Source: Bradyrhizobium manausense
GTDB taxonomy: Bacteria; Pseudomonadota; Alphaproteobacteria; Rhizobiales; Xanthobacteraceae
NCBI RefSeq assembly: GCF_001440035.1
Contig: NZ_LJYG01000112.1
Location: 255,791-319,790 of the forward strand
Length of the DNA stretch: 64,000 nt
Direction: 5' to 3'
Position 1 is the first letter of the stretch. Each line of letters starts with the position of its first letter. This document shows, in pieces, positions 7,834 through 16,788 of the stretch. The notes under the pieces were generated by a model. That model worked only from the letters and a program-made list of their open reading frames with translations, searched no databases and was not told where the DNA came from. The position numbers and the translations under genes are program-made.

Positions 7834-7945
7834 TGGTTCGCTCCCGATTGCGCGGGCTCTCCCGCGATTTCGGTCCAGCTAAGGGGAGTGGTGGCGCATG
7901 CGCAAGGGCGGCCGGCGAATAGCCGCATGCGCGCGGACGCGGCCG

Positions 7946-8152
7946 CTATTTCTTCTGGCGGGATTCGCGGATCTTCATGAGACGCTCGAGCTCGTCGTTC
8001 TGCTGGTTGATGCGGTCGGCGATGCGCGACTCGTTCTGCTCGCCGGAGGCGGCGGCGGCCTGCTCGATCAGCTGGCGGATATTATCCTCGAGAATCGCGA
8101 TGCGATCGTTGAGGGCTTCGATAGAGAGTGAATCTTCGTAGTTAGTACTCAT
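7946..8152 (-). CDS. Small coiled-coil protein of unknown function
   Basis: 68 residues from the ATG ending at 8152 (MSTNYEDSLSIEALNDRI). An in-frame extension to 8263 is only readthrough of the palindromic repeat. Residues 10-65 are almost entirely charged helix with heptad-like hydrophobics (LNDRIAILEDNIRQLIEQAA, then ESRIADRINQQNDELERLMKIRE), so it probably forms a coiled coil. It resembles SlyX-type small proteins in size and composition, but no diagnostic motif was found. It lies between a thiolase gene and the CoA-transferase gene without obvious link to them. Confidence 0.7.
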   Translation of the reverse strand: MSTNYEDSLSIEALNDRIAILEDNIRQLIEQAAAASGEQNESRIADRINQQNDELERLMKIRESRQKK

Positions 8153-8181
8153 GATGCTTTTCCGCGAATCAATCAGGAGCC

Positions 8182-8268
8182 GTAGGGTGGGCGAAGCGAA
8201 GCGTGCCCACCATGATCTACCGCAAGGAAATGGTGGGCACGGCGCTTTTGCGCCTTTGCCCACCCTAC
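8182..8268. repeat. Palindromic repeat of a second family
   Basis: The outer arms GTAGGGTGGGC and GCCCACCCTAC are exact 11-bp inverted copies; the inner arms GTGCCCACCAT and ATGGTGGGCAC are another exact 11-bp pair. The element lies between the thiolase gene end (8281) and the small coiled-coil gene start (8152). No second copy was noticed in the window. Confidence 0.85.
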
Positions 8269-8280
8269 AAGAGTCGAACC

Positions 8281-9450
8281 TTACTTCAATGGCTCGAGAA
8301 CCGAGACGTAGTTGGCAACGGCCGCGCCGCCCATGTTGAAGATGCCGCCGAGCTTGGCATTCTTCAACTGCATGCCCTCGGGCGCCTGCCCGGCGAGCTG
8401 CATCGCGGTCATCACATGCATGGAGACGCCGGTGGCACCGATCGGGTGGCCCTTGGCCTTCAGGCCGCCGGACGGATTGACCGGCAGCTTGCCGTCCTTG
8501 AGCGTCCAGCCTTCCTTGATGGCGCGGGCGCCCTGCCCCCTCGGCGTCAGTCCCATCGCTTCGTACTCGATCAGCTCGGCCACGGTGAAGCAGTCATGGG
8601 TCTCGACGAAGGAGAGATCGGACAGCGTCACGCCCGCCTTCTCCAGCGCGCGCTGCCAGGCGACCGTGCAGCCCTCGAACTGGAGGATGTCGCGCTTGCT
8701 CATCGGCAGGAAGTCCTGGGCATGCGCGGTGGCGCGGAAGCCGATCGACTTGCTCATGGTCCTGGCGGTCTCGGTGTCGGCCAGCACCAGCGCGGCGGCG
8801 CCGTCGGACACCAGCGAGCAGTCGGTGCGCTTCAGGGGACCGGCGACGTACGGGTTCTTCTCGCTCTCGGCGCGGCAGAAGTCGAAGCCGAAATCCTTGC
8901 GCATCTGCGCGAAGGGATTGGCGACGCCGTTCTTGTGGTTCTTGGCCGCGATCAGCGCCAGCGCATCGGACTGATCGCCGTATTTCTGGAAGTAGGAGCT
9001 GGCGATCTTGCCGAACACGCCGGCAAAGCCGCCGATGGTGTCGCCGTCCTCGGGCAGGTACGAGGCCTTGAGCAGGTTCTTGCCGATCTCCGGCCCCGGT
9101 GTGCGGGTCATCTGCTCGACGCCGACGACCAGCACGATTCTGGCTGCGCCTGCGGCGATCGCACGCAGGCCCTGATGGACGGCAGCCGAGCCCGTCGCAC
9201 AGGCGTTCTCCACACGGGTGGCCGGCTTGAAGCGCAGCTTCGGGTCGGCCTGCAGCACCAGCGAGGCAGTAAAATCCTGCGCCGAGAAGCCGGCATTGAA
9301 ATGGCCAAGCACGATCTCGTCGACATCGGAGGCCGAAATGCCGGCATCGGCCATCGCCTCATTGGCGACCCGGGTGACGAGGCTTTCGACGGTTTCGGTG
9401 TCGAACTTGCCGAACGGCGTATGCGCCCATCCGACGATGCTGGCAGTCAT
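8281..9450 (-). CDS. Acetyl-CoA acetyltransferase (SCP-x type thiolase)
   Basis: 389 residues. The nucleophilic Cys84 is present in VENACATGSAA, and the C-terminal base His in GGLKAKGHPIGATG. The last active-site loop reads GGIFNMGGAAVANY, with Asn-Met-Gly in place of the Cys-x-Gly of biosynthetic thiolases, which is typical of the SCP-x-like branch. Such enzymes cleave 3-ketoacyl-CoA, often branched or ring-derived. It is the catalytically complete counterpart of the Cys-less homologue at 5374. It lies 60 bases downstream of the KDPG aldolase gene on the same strand, so readthrough from the sugar operon is possible. Confidence 0.9.
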   Translation of the reverse strand: MTASIVGWAHTPFGKFDTETVESLVTRVANEAMADAGISASDVDEIVLGHFNAGFSAQDFTASLVLQADPKLRFKPATRVENACATGSAAVHQGLRAIAAGAARIVLVVGVEQMTRTPGPEIGKNLLKASYLPEDGDTIGGFAGVFGKIASSYFQKYGDQSDALALIAAKNHKNGVANPFAQMRKDFGFDFCRAESEKNPYVAGPLKRTDCSLVSDGAAALVLADTETARTMSKSIGFRATAHAQDFLPMSKRDILQFEGCTVAWQRALEKAGVTLSDLSFVETHDCFTVAELIEYEAMGLTPRGQGARAIKEGWTLKDGKLPVNPSGGLKAKGHPIGATGVSMHVMTAMQLAGQAPEGMQLKNAKLGGIFNMGGAAVANYVSVLEPLK

Positions 9451-9510
9451 GGTCTTCTCTCCCTGGCGGTCTCTTGCTGACCTAAGTCTTAGCCCAGGGA
9501 TGGCAAGACT

Positions 9511-10161
9511 TCACGCGGGTTTAAGGGCATGGAGGGTGCGCTGGCAGATGGCAGTTATGCCGGCCCAGTTCCCCGCCCTGATCTCCGCCGTCGGGCACAG
9601 CCAGGAACCACCGACACAGACCACATTGGGCTCGGCGAGCCAGGTCGCCGCATTGGCCTCGCCGACCCCACCGGTCGGGCAGAACCGGACGTTAGGGAAG
9701 GGCCCGCCAAGCGAGCGCAAGCCCTTGATGCCGCCGGCCTGCTCGGCCGGGAAGAATTTTGCGACGTCGAAGCCGTAGGATAGCGCCGTCATCAGCTCGG
9801 AGGCGGTCGCGATGCCCGGTGCAAACGGCAGGGAGCTGTCGGCGGCGACCTTGAGGAGGTCGGGGGTCAGGCCCGGGCTGATGCCGAAGGCGACGCCGAG
9901 CTTCTCGACCCGGGTGAAGTCAGCCGGATTGAGGATGGTGCCGATGCCGACCACTGCGTCGGGGACCTCGGCCATCATCGCCCGCGCCGCCTCGATCGCG
10001 ACAGGGGTGCGCATGGTCACCTCCAGCGTGCGGACGCCGCCGGCCACCAGGGCTTTTGCCAGCGGCACGGCATCCTGGATCCGGTCGATGGTGAGGACGG
10101 GAATGACGGTCGCAGCCTTGAACAGCGCGACGAGGTGGTTCTGTTGGGCAGCAGTGGGCAT
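9511..10161 (-). CDS. eda: 2-keto-3-deoxy-6-phosphogluconate aldolase
   Basis: 216 residues, a class I aldolase barrel. The glutamate of RTLEVTMRT and the Schiff-base lysine of FDVAKFFPAEQAGG are both in place, as is the phosphate-binding FCPTGGVGEANAATWL end. It splits KDPG (or KDPGal) to pyruvate and glyceraldehyde 3-phosphate. As the last gene of the minus-strand sugar-acid operon, 43 bases after the kinase gene, it completes a phosphorylative Entner-Doudoroff-like branch: keto-deoxy acid, then kinase, then aldolase. C6 against C7 or other phospho-acids cannot be separated by sequence alone. Confidence 0.92.
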   Translation of the reverse strand: MPTAAQQNHLVALFKAATVIPVLTIDRIQDAVPLAKALVAGGVRTLEVTMRTPVAIEAARAMMAEVPDAVVGIGTILNPADFTRVEKLGVAFGISPGLTPDLLKVAADSSLPFAPGIATASELMTALSYGFDVAKFFPAEQAGGIKGLRSLGGPFPNVRFCPTGGVGEANAATWLAEPNVVCVGGSWLCPTAEIRAGNWAGITAICQRTLHALKPA

Positions 10162-10204
10162 CTTCTGGGTCTTTTCGTTGACTTGGTCGCGTTACTTCGT
10201 GGCT

Positions 10205-11191
10205 CTACTTCGTGGCTTGGCGTGTGGTCGCAGGCCGGTGCCGCTTCTTCGGCGGCATGGCATAGCCCGGAATGATGGCGCCGGGATAGCAGATCACGAG
10301 ACTGGCGAGGCGATGGCCCGATTGGGCCGCCTCGACCGGATCGGAACCACCGAGGCGGGCCGCGATATAGGCTGCGGCAAAACTGTCACCGGCCGCCGTG
10401 GTGTCGACGACGGGCTTTGTCATGGGTTCAGCGCGGACCTCGCTGGTACCACCCGGGTAGCGCAGCCGGCTGACGGGCTCCGCGAGCCGGAACACCAGCT
10501 CCGGCGTCGGGATGCGCGCCATCAATTGCTCAGGACTTTCGCCGGGATAGAGCGCGAGCAGATCCTCGGCCGACGTCAGCACGATGTCGGCCGCGGCAAA
10601 GGCCGCAGAAAACACCTCGCGGGCAATGTCGCGATCGGGCCAGCCGCGTGCGCGGAAATTGGTGTCGAACACGAAGCGGGTGCCGAGCAGGCGGGCGCGC
10701 TTGATCGCCGCGAACAGGCGGTCGCGCCCGGCCTGATCGTAGATCGAGAGCGTGATCGCGGAGAGATAGACGATGTCGTAGCTCATCAGCGAGTTGAGCA
10801 GTTCGTCGGTCTCCGGCAGGGTCATGAGTTGCCGCGCCGCCGCGCTGTCGCGCCAGTGGTAGAACTGGCGCTCGCCCTTGGCATCGAGCTGGATCATGTA
10901 GAGGCCGGGCAGCTTGCCCGGCAGCCGCACCACGCGCCTTGTGCCGACGCCTTCGGCGTTCCAGGCCGCAATCATCTCCTCGCTCATCGCATCGTCGCCG
11001 AGCGCGGTGAAATAGTCGACCTTGACGTCGAGCCGCGCCAGATACACCGCTGTGTTGAGCGTGTCGCCGCCGAAGCCGCGCGAGAACAGGCCACCGCCCT
11101 GCCCTGCCTGCCCACCCTGAGCCTGTCGAAGCTCGACCATGCATTCACCGATGCAAGCCACGCTCGCCATCGTCATATCCACGCTGTTCAT
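10205..11191 (-). CDS. kdgK: PfkB-family sugar kinase, probably 2-keto-3-deoxygluconate kinase
   Basis: 328 residues. Shows the N-terminal GECMVEL and GFGGDTLNTAVYLAR motif of the ribokinase family and the anion-hole/catalytic motif VVDTTAAGDSFAAAY, with the Asp as base. The GGDTLNTA segment and the neighbouring KDPG aldolase favour KdgK over fructokinase. An unusual Gln/Gly-rich stretch (residues 22-34, RQAQGGQAGQGGG) is inserted between GECMVEL and the glycine motif. The end, from residue 312, is a basic tail. The start is uncertain: ATGs at residues 1, 6 and 8 all lack a strong ribosome site. It follows the DenD-like gene by 8 bases, so the genes are cotranscribed. Confidence 0.85.
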   Translation of the reverse strand: MNSVDMTMASVACIGECMVELRQAQGGQAGQGGGLFSRGFGGDTLNTAVYLARLDVKVDYFTALGDDAMSEEMIAAWNAEGVGTRRVVRLPGKLPGLYMIQLDAKGERQFYHWRDSAAARQLMTLPETDELLNSLMSYDIVYLSAITLSIYDQAGRDRLFAAIKRARLLGTRFVFDTNFRARGWPDRDIAREVFSAAFAAADIVLTSAEDLLALYPGESPEQLMARIPTPELVFRLAEPVSRLRYPGGTSEVRAEPMTKPVVDTTAAGDSFAAAYIAARLGGSDPVEAAQSGHRLASLVICYPGAIIPGYAMPPKKRHRPATTRQATK

Positions 11192-11199
11192 CAGTTACG

Positions 11200-12186
11200 T
11201 CAGGCGACGAAGTTGCCGCCGAGCTCGTCTTCGATGTGAATGCGGATGATGTCGTCAAAGGTCTTCTCGGCCGTGGTGAAGCCGAGCTCGAGCGCCCGCT
11301 TTGGGTTGAAATTGCGCGGCCAGCCCCCGACGATACCGACAATGAAAGGATCGGGCTCCCGCTTGATGCGGGCAACGACCTTCTCGCCGGCAACGCGCTT
11401 CAAGGCGGCGATCTGCTCGCCGACGGTGGCCGACAGGCCCGGCATCGTCAGATTGCGGCGCGGGCCGACCGTGGCGAGGTCCATGGTGCCGGCGTGGAGC
11501 AGGAAGCCGACCGCCGAGCGCGGCGTCGCGTGCCAGTGGCGGACATCCTCCGACACCGGGAGCACCGCTTCCTTGCCGGCGAGCGGCTCACGGAGGATAT
11601 TGGAGAAGAAGCCTGATGCCGCTTTGTTGGGCAGGCCAGGCCGGATGCAGATGGTCGGCAGGCGAATGCCGATGCCGTCGAGGAAGCCGCGGCGCGAATA
11701 ATCCGCGAGGAGGAGCTCGCCGATCGCCTTCTGTGTCCCGTAGCTGAGCAGCGGGGTCTGGAAGAACTCGTCGCCGATCGCATCCGGGAACGGGGCGCCG
11801 AACACCGCGATCGACGACGTGAACACCACGCGCGGCTTGTAGCCGCCGCCGACCAGGCGGATGGCGTCGAGCAGCATCCGCGTGCCATCGAGATTGATGC
11901 GGTAGCCCTTGTCGAAATCGAGCTCGGCCTCGCCCGAGACGATGGCGGCGAGATGGAAGATCACATCGGGACGGCCGGCGATCAGCTTCTCGGCAGCGCC
12001 CGGCACGGCAAAATCGCCCGAGACCGTCTCGACGGCAAAACCCGCCTTCTCCGGCTTCCTGGGCTCGACCACGTCATGCATGGTCATCTTGGTGATGTCG
12101 CTCTTGCCGAGCCGGCCGTCGCGCAAGAGACGTTCACACAATTTGCGGCCGACCATGCCGGCAGCGCCCAGAACCAGAATGTGCAA
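11200..12186 (-). CDS. NAD-dependent epimerase/dehydratase, DenD (D-erythronate dehydrogenase)-like
   Basis: 328 residues from a TTG start ending at 12186, chosen for the AAGGAG 8 bases upstream. An extended SDR: the NAD-binding GAAGMVGRKL motif at residues 7-16, then HLAAIVSGEAE, the catalytic TSSIAVFG Ser and the YGTQKAIGE (Y-x3-K) pair. The layout and C-terminal WPRNFNPKRALELGF tail match the DenD group that oxidises D-erythronate at C2, and related uronate/aldose oxidising SDRs. Here it sits in a keto-deoxy acid operon, so its real substrate may be another sugar acid. The kinase and isomerases usually paired with DenD are not in this operon; a DUF1537 kinase lies 32 kb away at 43250. Confidence 0.8.
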   Translation of the reverse strand: MHILVLGAAGMVGRKLCERLLRDGRLGKSDITKMTMHDVVEPRKPEKAGFAVETVSGDFAVPGAAEKLIAGRPDVIFHLAAIVSGEAELDFDKGYRINLDGTRMLLDAIRLVGGGYKPRVVFTSSIAVFGAPFPDAIGDEFFQTPLLSYGTQKAIGELLLADYSRRGFLDGIGIRLPTICIRPGLPNKAASGFFSNILREPLAGKEAVLPVSEDVRHWHATPRSAVGFLLHAGTMDLATVGPRRNLTMPGLSATVGEQIAALKRVAGEKVVARIKREPDPFIVGIVGGWPRNFNPKRALELGFTTAEKTFDDIIRIHIEDELGGNFVA

Positions 12187-12263
12187 GAGCTTAACTCCTT
12201 CTTATTGGCCGGAACGCGCCGCTCTTGGAAGATGCTGGCGCGTTCCCAGGCAGGCCCCGCTGG

Positions 12264-13139
12264 TCATTCCTTCACCGCGCCTGTCATCGCCGACACATAA
12301 TACTCTACGAAGAAGGAATAAAGGATAACTACGGGGACCGAGCCGGTCAGGGCCGCCGCCATCAGGGCGCCCCAATGGTAGACGTCGCCGTTGACGAGCT
12401 CCGTGATGGCGCCGACCGGAATGGTCTTGTTCTCCGAGGAGGAGATGAAGGTCAGCGCGTAGATGAACTCGTTCCAGGACAAGGTGAAGGCGAAGATGCC
12501 GGCCGAAATGACCCCCGGCAGCGACAGCGGCAGCGTGATCTTGACCAGGATCTGCAGCCGCGTCGCCCCATCGATCAGCGCGCATTCCTCCAGCTCATAG
12601 GGGATGGTGCGGAAGTAGCCCATCAGCAGCCAGGTGCAGAACGGGATCAGGAAGGTCGGGTAGGTCAGGATCAGCGCCAGATTGCCGTCAAACAGGCCCA
12701 GCTGGAACACGATCGCCGCCAGCGGAATGAACAGGATCGAGGGCGGCACGAGATAGCCGAGGAAGATGGCGAGGCCGACATAGCGCGAGCCGGTGTAACG
12801 GAGCCGCTCGATCGCATAGGCCGCGCAGACGCTGGCGAACAGCGAGATGAAGGTCGAGGACACCGAGACGATCACCGTGTTCCACATCCACAGCGGATAG
12901 TCGGTGTCCACGAACAGCTTCTTGATGTGCTCGAGCGTCGGATGGGCAATCAGGAACGGATTGTACTTCTCGTAATCGTACATCTCCGCATCTGGTTTGA
13001 ACGTCGTCACCGCCATCCAGTAGAACGGAAACAACAGGAAGAAGATGATCAGGCCGAGCGGGACGTAGACCCGGAGAAACTTCTTCGGAAAGCTCTCCAG
13101 ATAGTCCATTCCGACGCTTTGGTCGTCCACGGTGGTCAT
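12264..13139 (-). CDS. Carbohydrate ABC transporter permease (MalG/UgpE type)
   Basis: 291 residues with about six membrane helices, starting with YVPLGLIIFFLLFPFYWMAVTTF. The cytoplasmic EAA loop, which docks on the ATPase, is visible as EECALIDGATRLQILVKITLPLSLPGVI. This is the second inner-membrane subunit of a CUT1 sugar importer. GGGAGG lies 7-9 bases upstream of the ATG, and the gene begins 2 bases after the stop of the other permease gene. It ends 77 bases before the DenD-like gene, which ties uptake to catabolism in one transcript. Confidence 0.92.
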   Translation of the reverse strand: MTTVDDQSVGMDYLESFPKKFLRVYVPLGLIIFFLLFPFYWMAVTTFKPDAEMYDYEKYNPFLIAHPTLEHIKKLFVDTDYPLWMWNTVIVSVSSTFISLFASVCAAYAIERLRYTGSRYVGLAIFLGYLVPPSILFIPLAAIVFQLGLFDGNLALILTYPTFLIPFCTWLLMGYFRTIPYELEECALIDGATRLQILVKITLPLSLPGVISAGIFAFTLSWNEFIYALTFISSSENKTIPVGAITELVNGDVYHWGALMAAALTGSVPVVILYSFFVEYYVSAMTGAVKE

Positions 13140-13141
13140 GG

Positions 13142-14086
13142 TCAGTCCCTCCCGCCCTGTTGCCAGCGTGAGCGCTGAAGCCCGAAGAAGCTGAGCAGGA
13201 TCGCGGCGACCAGGAACGGGATCATCGCATTGGAGATCGCCGCTCCCTCGCCGAGATTGCCACCGGTGATCGCGCGCTGAAACGACAGCGTCGCCATCAG
13301 ATGCGTGGCGTTGATCGGCCCGCCGCGCGTGATGGTGTAGATCAGCTGGAAGTCGGTGAACGTCATCAGCACCGAGAATGTCATCACGACCGCGATGATC
13401 GGCGACAGCATCGGCAGCGTGATGTGGCGGAAGCGCTGCAGATTGGTGGCGCCATCGAGATTGGCGGCCTCGTAGAGCGAGGGCGAGATAGTCTGCAATC
13501 CCGCCAGCAGCGTGATCGCCACGAACGGCACGCCGCGCCAGATATTGGCGATCACGACCGACCAGCGCGCATTCCAGGGATCGCCCAGGAAATCGATGTA
13601 GCGGGTCAGAAGCCCCGCCTTGATCAGCACCCAGGAGACGATCGAGAACTGGCTGTCATAGATCCACCAGAACGCGATCGCCGACAACACGGTCGGCACC
13701 ACGAAGGGCAATAGCACGATGGCGCGGATCATCGACTTGAATGGCAGCCGCTCGTTGAGCAGCAGCGCCAGATAAAGTCCGATCGCGAACTTCACGATGC
13801 TGGCGGTCACCGTATAGAAAATCGTGTTGAACACCGAGAGCCAGAACACCGAGTCCTTGGCAAGGGAAACGAAATTGCCGAACCCGATGAAGCGCCCTGC
13901 CCCTCCGATCTTGGTATCGGTCAGGCCGAGATACAAACCGAGCCCGAGCGGATAGGCCAGGAACAGGACCAGGATGGCCACGGCCGGCACCATGAACATC
14001 GCGCCGAGGCAGTTACGGCTCTCAAATGCCCTCGACCACAGGCTGCTGCGTTTCGGCTGCGCGATTGGCTCCGCCAAGACGGCCAT
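13142..14086 (-). CDS. Carbohydrate ABC transporter permease (MalF/UgpA type)
   Basis: 314 residues from the ATG ending at 14086 (MAVLAEPIAQPKRS), chosen because AGGGGAG lies 6 bases upstream; an in-frame ATG 13 codons earlier lacks such a site. Six predicted membrane helices, the first being GAMFMVPAVAILVLFLAYPLG. The EAA loop reads YEAANLDGATNLQRFRHITLPMLSPII. It forms the channel heterodimer with the permease at 12264. It lies between the binding-protein gene (65-base gap) and the second permease gene. Confidence 0.92.
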   Translation of the reverse strand: MAVLAEPIAQPKRSSLWSRAFESRNCLGAMFMVPAVAILVLFLAYPLGLGLYLGLTDTKIGGAGRFIGFGNFVSLAKDSVFWLSVFNTIFYTVTASIVKFAIGLYLALLLNERLPFKSMIRAIVLLPFVVPTVLSAIAFWWIYDSQFSIVSWVLIKAGLLTRYIDFLGDPWNARWSVVIANIWRGVPFVAITLLAGLQTISPSLYEAANLDGATNLQRFRHITLPMLSPIIAVVMTFSVLMTFTDFQLIYTITRGGPINATHLMATLSFQRAITGGNLGEGAAISNAMIPFLVAAILLSFFGLQRSRWQQGGRD

Positions 14087-14151
14087 ATCGGACTCCCCTA
14101 GACAAATAGCAGCAGCGTCCGGCACGCCGGACGCTGCGCTGAAGGTGCGGA

Positions 14152-15465
14152 TCAGACCTGGTAGTAGCGCTTGGCACGCTCGGCTGCGCGCGCCGCAGCC
14201 TCTTTCGGCGTCGCAGAACCGGTGGCTGCTTCCGCGAACATGTCGACGAGGACGAAGTCGCCCATCACCGCCGCGGAGGCGTAGCCGAGATCGCCGGCAT
14301 AGCCGTTGTCAAGGCAACGCTTCAAGCAATCACGGAACGGCGTGATCTTCGGGTCGGAAGTCCAGACCGGATTGTCGTTGTAGGCCGGTAGCGGCGGCGC
14401 GACGTAGCCGTTGGAGGCAACCTCCCAGGCGTCGTAGTTCTCCTTTTCCCACATGAAACGGAGAAACTCTTTCACCGCGTTCGGATATTTCGAGTATTTG
14501 TAACCGTAGGCGATCACGATGTTCTGTTGCTCGGTCGGCTTGCCGACCGGACCGATGGGCAGGGCTGCGTGATCCGTATCCTTGGCGATCTCCTGCTGCT
14601 TCGGATCCGGGGAATTCTTGCCGACCGTCCAGATCGAGATGCCATTCAGGGTCAAGCTGAGTTCGCCGGACAGGTAGGCCTTGTTGTTGTTGGAATCGTT
14701 CCACGACAACACGCCCGGGATGAAGGTCGGATACAGTTGCTTGACGTATTCCAGCGCGGCGATCGTTTCCGGCGACTCGATCACCACCTCGTTCTTCTCG
14801 TTGACGAGCTTGCCGCCATGCGCCCAGAGCAGCCAATGGACCCAGCCATTGGCGTCGCCTGTCGCATGTCCCAGCGCGAATCCTGCCGGGGTGTTGTTCT
14901 TCTTCAGATTCTGGCAGAGCTTGAGGAAGCCGGGCAGATCCTTCGGAAACTCTTCGAATCCGGCGGCCTTCATGTGGCTGATCCGGTAGTTCATGCAGCC
15001 GCCGGTGGCGCCCTGGGGAATGGCGATCCAGCTATTGCCCTTCTTGCCGTATTTCTCGGCGACCGGATACCAACCGCCATATTTTGCGCCGAGATAATTC
15101 GCGACGTCGGTGACGTCGATCAGCTTCTCGGGAAATTTGTGGGCATCGTCCAGCGTGCCGATGATGAGGTCGGGACCGGCGCCGACATTGGCGGCCACTG
15201 CCGCCTTGGGGCGAATGTCATCCCAGCTCTCGGCCTCGAGCTTGACCTTGACGCCGGTGGTCTCGGCGAACTTCTTGGTCTGCTCGGCGAACTTGTCGTA
15301 CTCGGCCTGGATGAATTGCTTCCAGCGCAAGACACGGATGGAGGCGTTCGGCTCGGGCTTGTTGGTCCACTCGGCCGCGCGCACCGGGACGACACCCGGG
15401 CCGGCCAGCAATGCTGCGCCGCCCAGGCCGGCCTTAAGCACACTTCGCCTGTCGAAATCGCTCAT
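14152..15465 (-). CDS. Extracellular sugar-binding protein of CUT1 ABC transporter, Tat-exported
   Basis: 437 residues. The N-terminus MSDFDRRSVLKAGLGGAALLAGPG carries a twin-arginine signal (DRRSVLK) and a hydrophobic core, with likely cleavage after VRA-A near residue 31, so the folded protein should be exported by Tat. The body follows the MalE/UgpB (SBP family 1) pattern, with ending ATGSATPKEAAARAAERAKRYY. It captures the sugar or sugar acid in the periplasm for the two permeases downstream. AGGGAG lies just upstream of the ATG. The ligand cannot be told from sequence; the enzymes in the operon point to an aldonate, its lactone or an aldose. Confidence 0.9.
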   Translation of the reverse strand: MSDFDRRSVLKAGLGGAALLAGPGVVPVRAAEWTNKPEPNASIRVLRWKQFIQAEYDKFAEQTKKFAETTGVKVKLEAESWDDIRPKAAVAANVGAGPDLIIGTLDDAHKFPEKLIDVTDVANYLGAKYGGWYPVAEKYGKKGNSWIAIPQGATGGCMNYRISHMKAAGFEEFPKDLPGFLKLCQNLKKNNTPAGFALGHATGDANGWVHWLLWAHGGKLVNEKNEVVIESPETIAALEYVKQLYPTFIPGVLSWNDSNNNKAYLSGELSLTLNGISIWTVGKNSPDPKQQEIAKDTDHAALPIGPVGKPTEQQNIVIAYGYKYSKYPNAVKEFLRFMWEKENYDAWEVASNGYVAPPLPAYNDNPVWTSDPKITPFRDCLKRCLDNGYAGDLGYASAAVMGDFVLVDMFAEAATGSATPKEAAARAAERAKRYYQV

Positions 15466-15521
15466 CGTTCTCTCCCTGATTTTTTAATTGTCTTTGGGTC
15501 GTCTTAAATCAAGAAACGCCA

Positions 15522-16583
<1,062 letters not shown>

Positions 16584-16718
16584 CTAGCTCCCTCCTCCGA
16601 CCGAAACGACACATCTGCAGCGCCGCCACCGTCTTGTTTTTTCTGAACTTCGCTGACCCGAAGCCCCTTGTAACAGGCGACATTGTCAGCAGTTTGTGCG
16701 GGTTTGGCAATTTGTCTT

Positions 16719-16747
16719 TGGTTAGTCGTTGCTGGTAGCGCTGTCAA
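16719..16747 (-). promoter_or_regulatory. Likely sigma-70 promoter of the ABC-transporter operon
   Basis: On the minus strand, -35 TTGACA (complement at 16742-16747) and -10 TAACCA (complement at 16719-16724) are separated by exactly 17 bases. The -35 matches the consensus in full and the -10 partly. It would give a leader of about 130 bases before the ATPase gene. Confidence 0.5.
16733..16746. promoter_or_regulatory. LacI-family operator 1
   Basis: TGGTAGCGCTGTCA fits the LacI/GalR-family half-site layout TGnnAnCGnTnnCA at every fixed base. It overlaps the -35 and spacer of the operon promoter and lies 43 bases before the lacI-type gene, a good position for repressing the transporter operon and itself. 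A second match lies at 17862. Confidence 0.65.
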
Positions 16748-16788
16748 CGATCCTTTGTTTGCGGGAATGGCTGTGTTATGAGCAACAA

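Noticed and set aside
6289..7980. A 563-codon open frame opposite the CoA-transferase gene
   Set aside because: It reads through the repeat copy B and mirrors the true CaiB-type gene; the product is Arg/His/Asp-rich with no motif.
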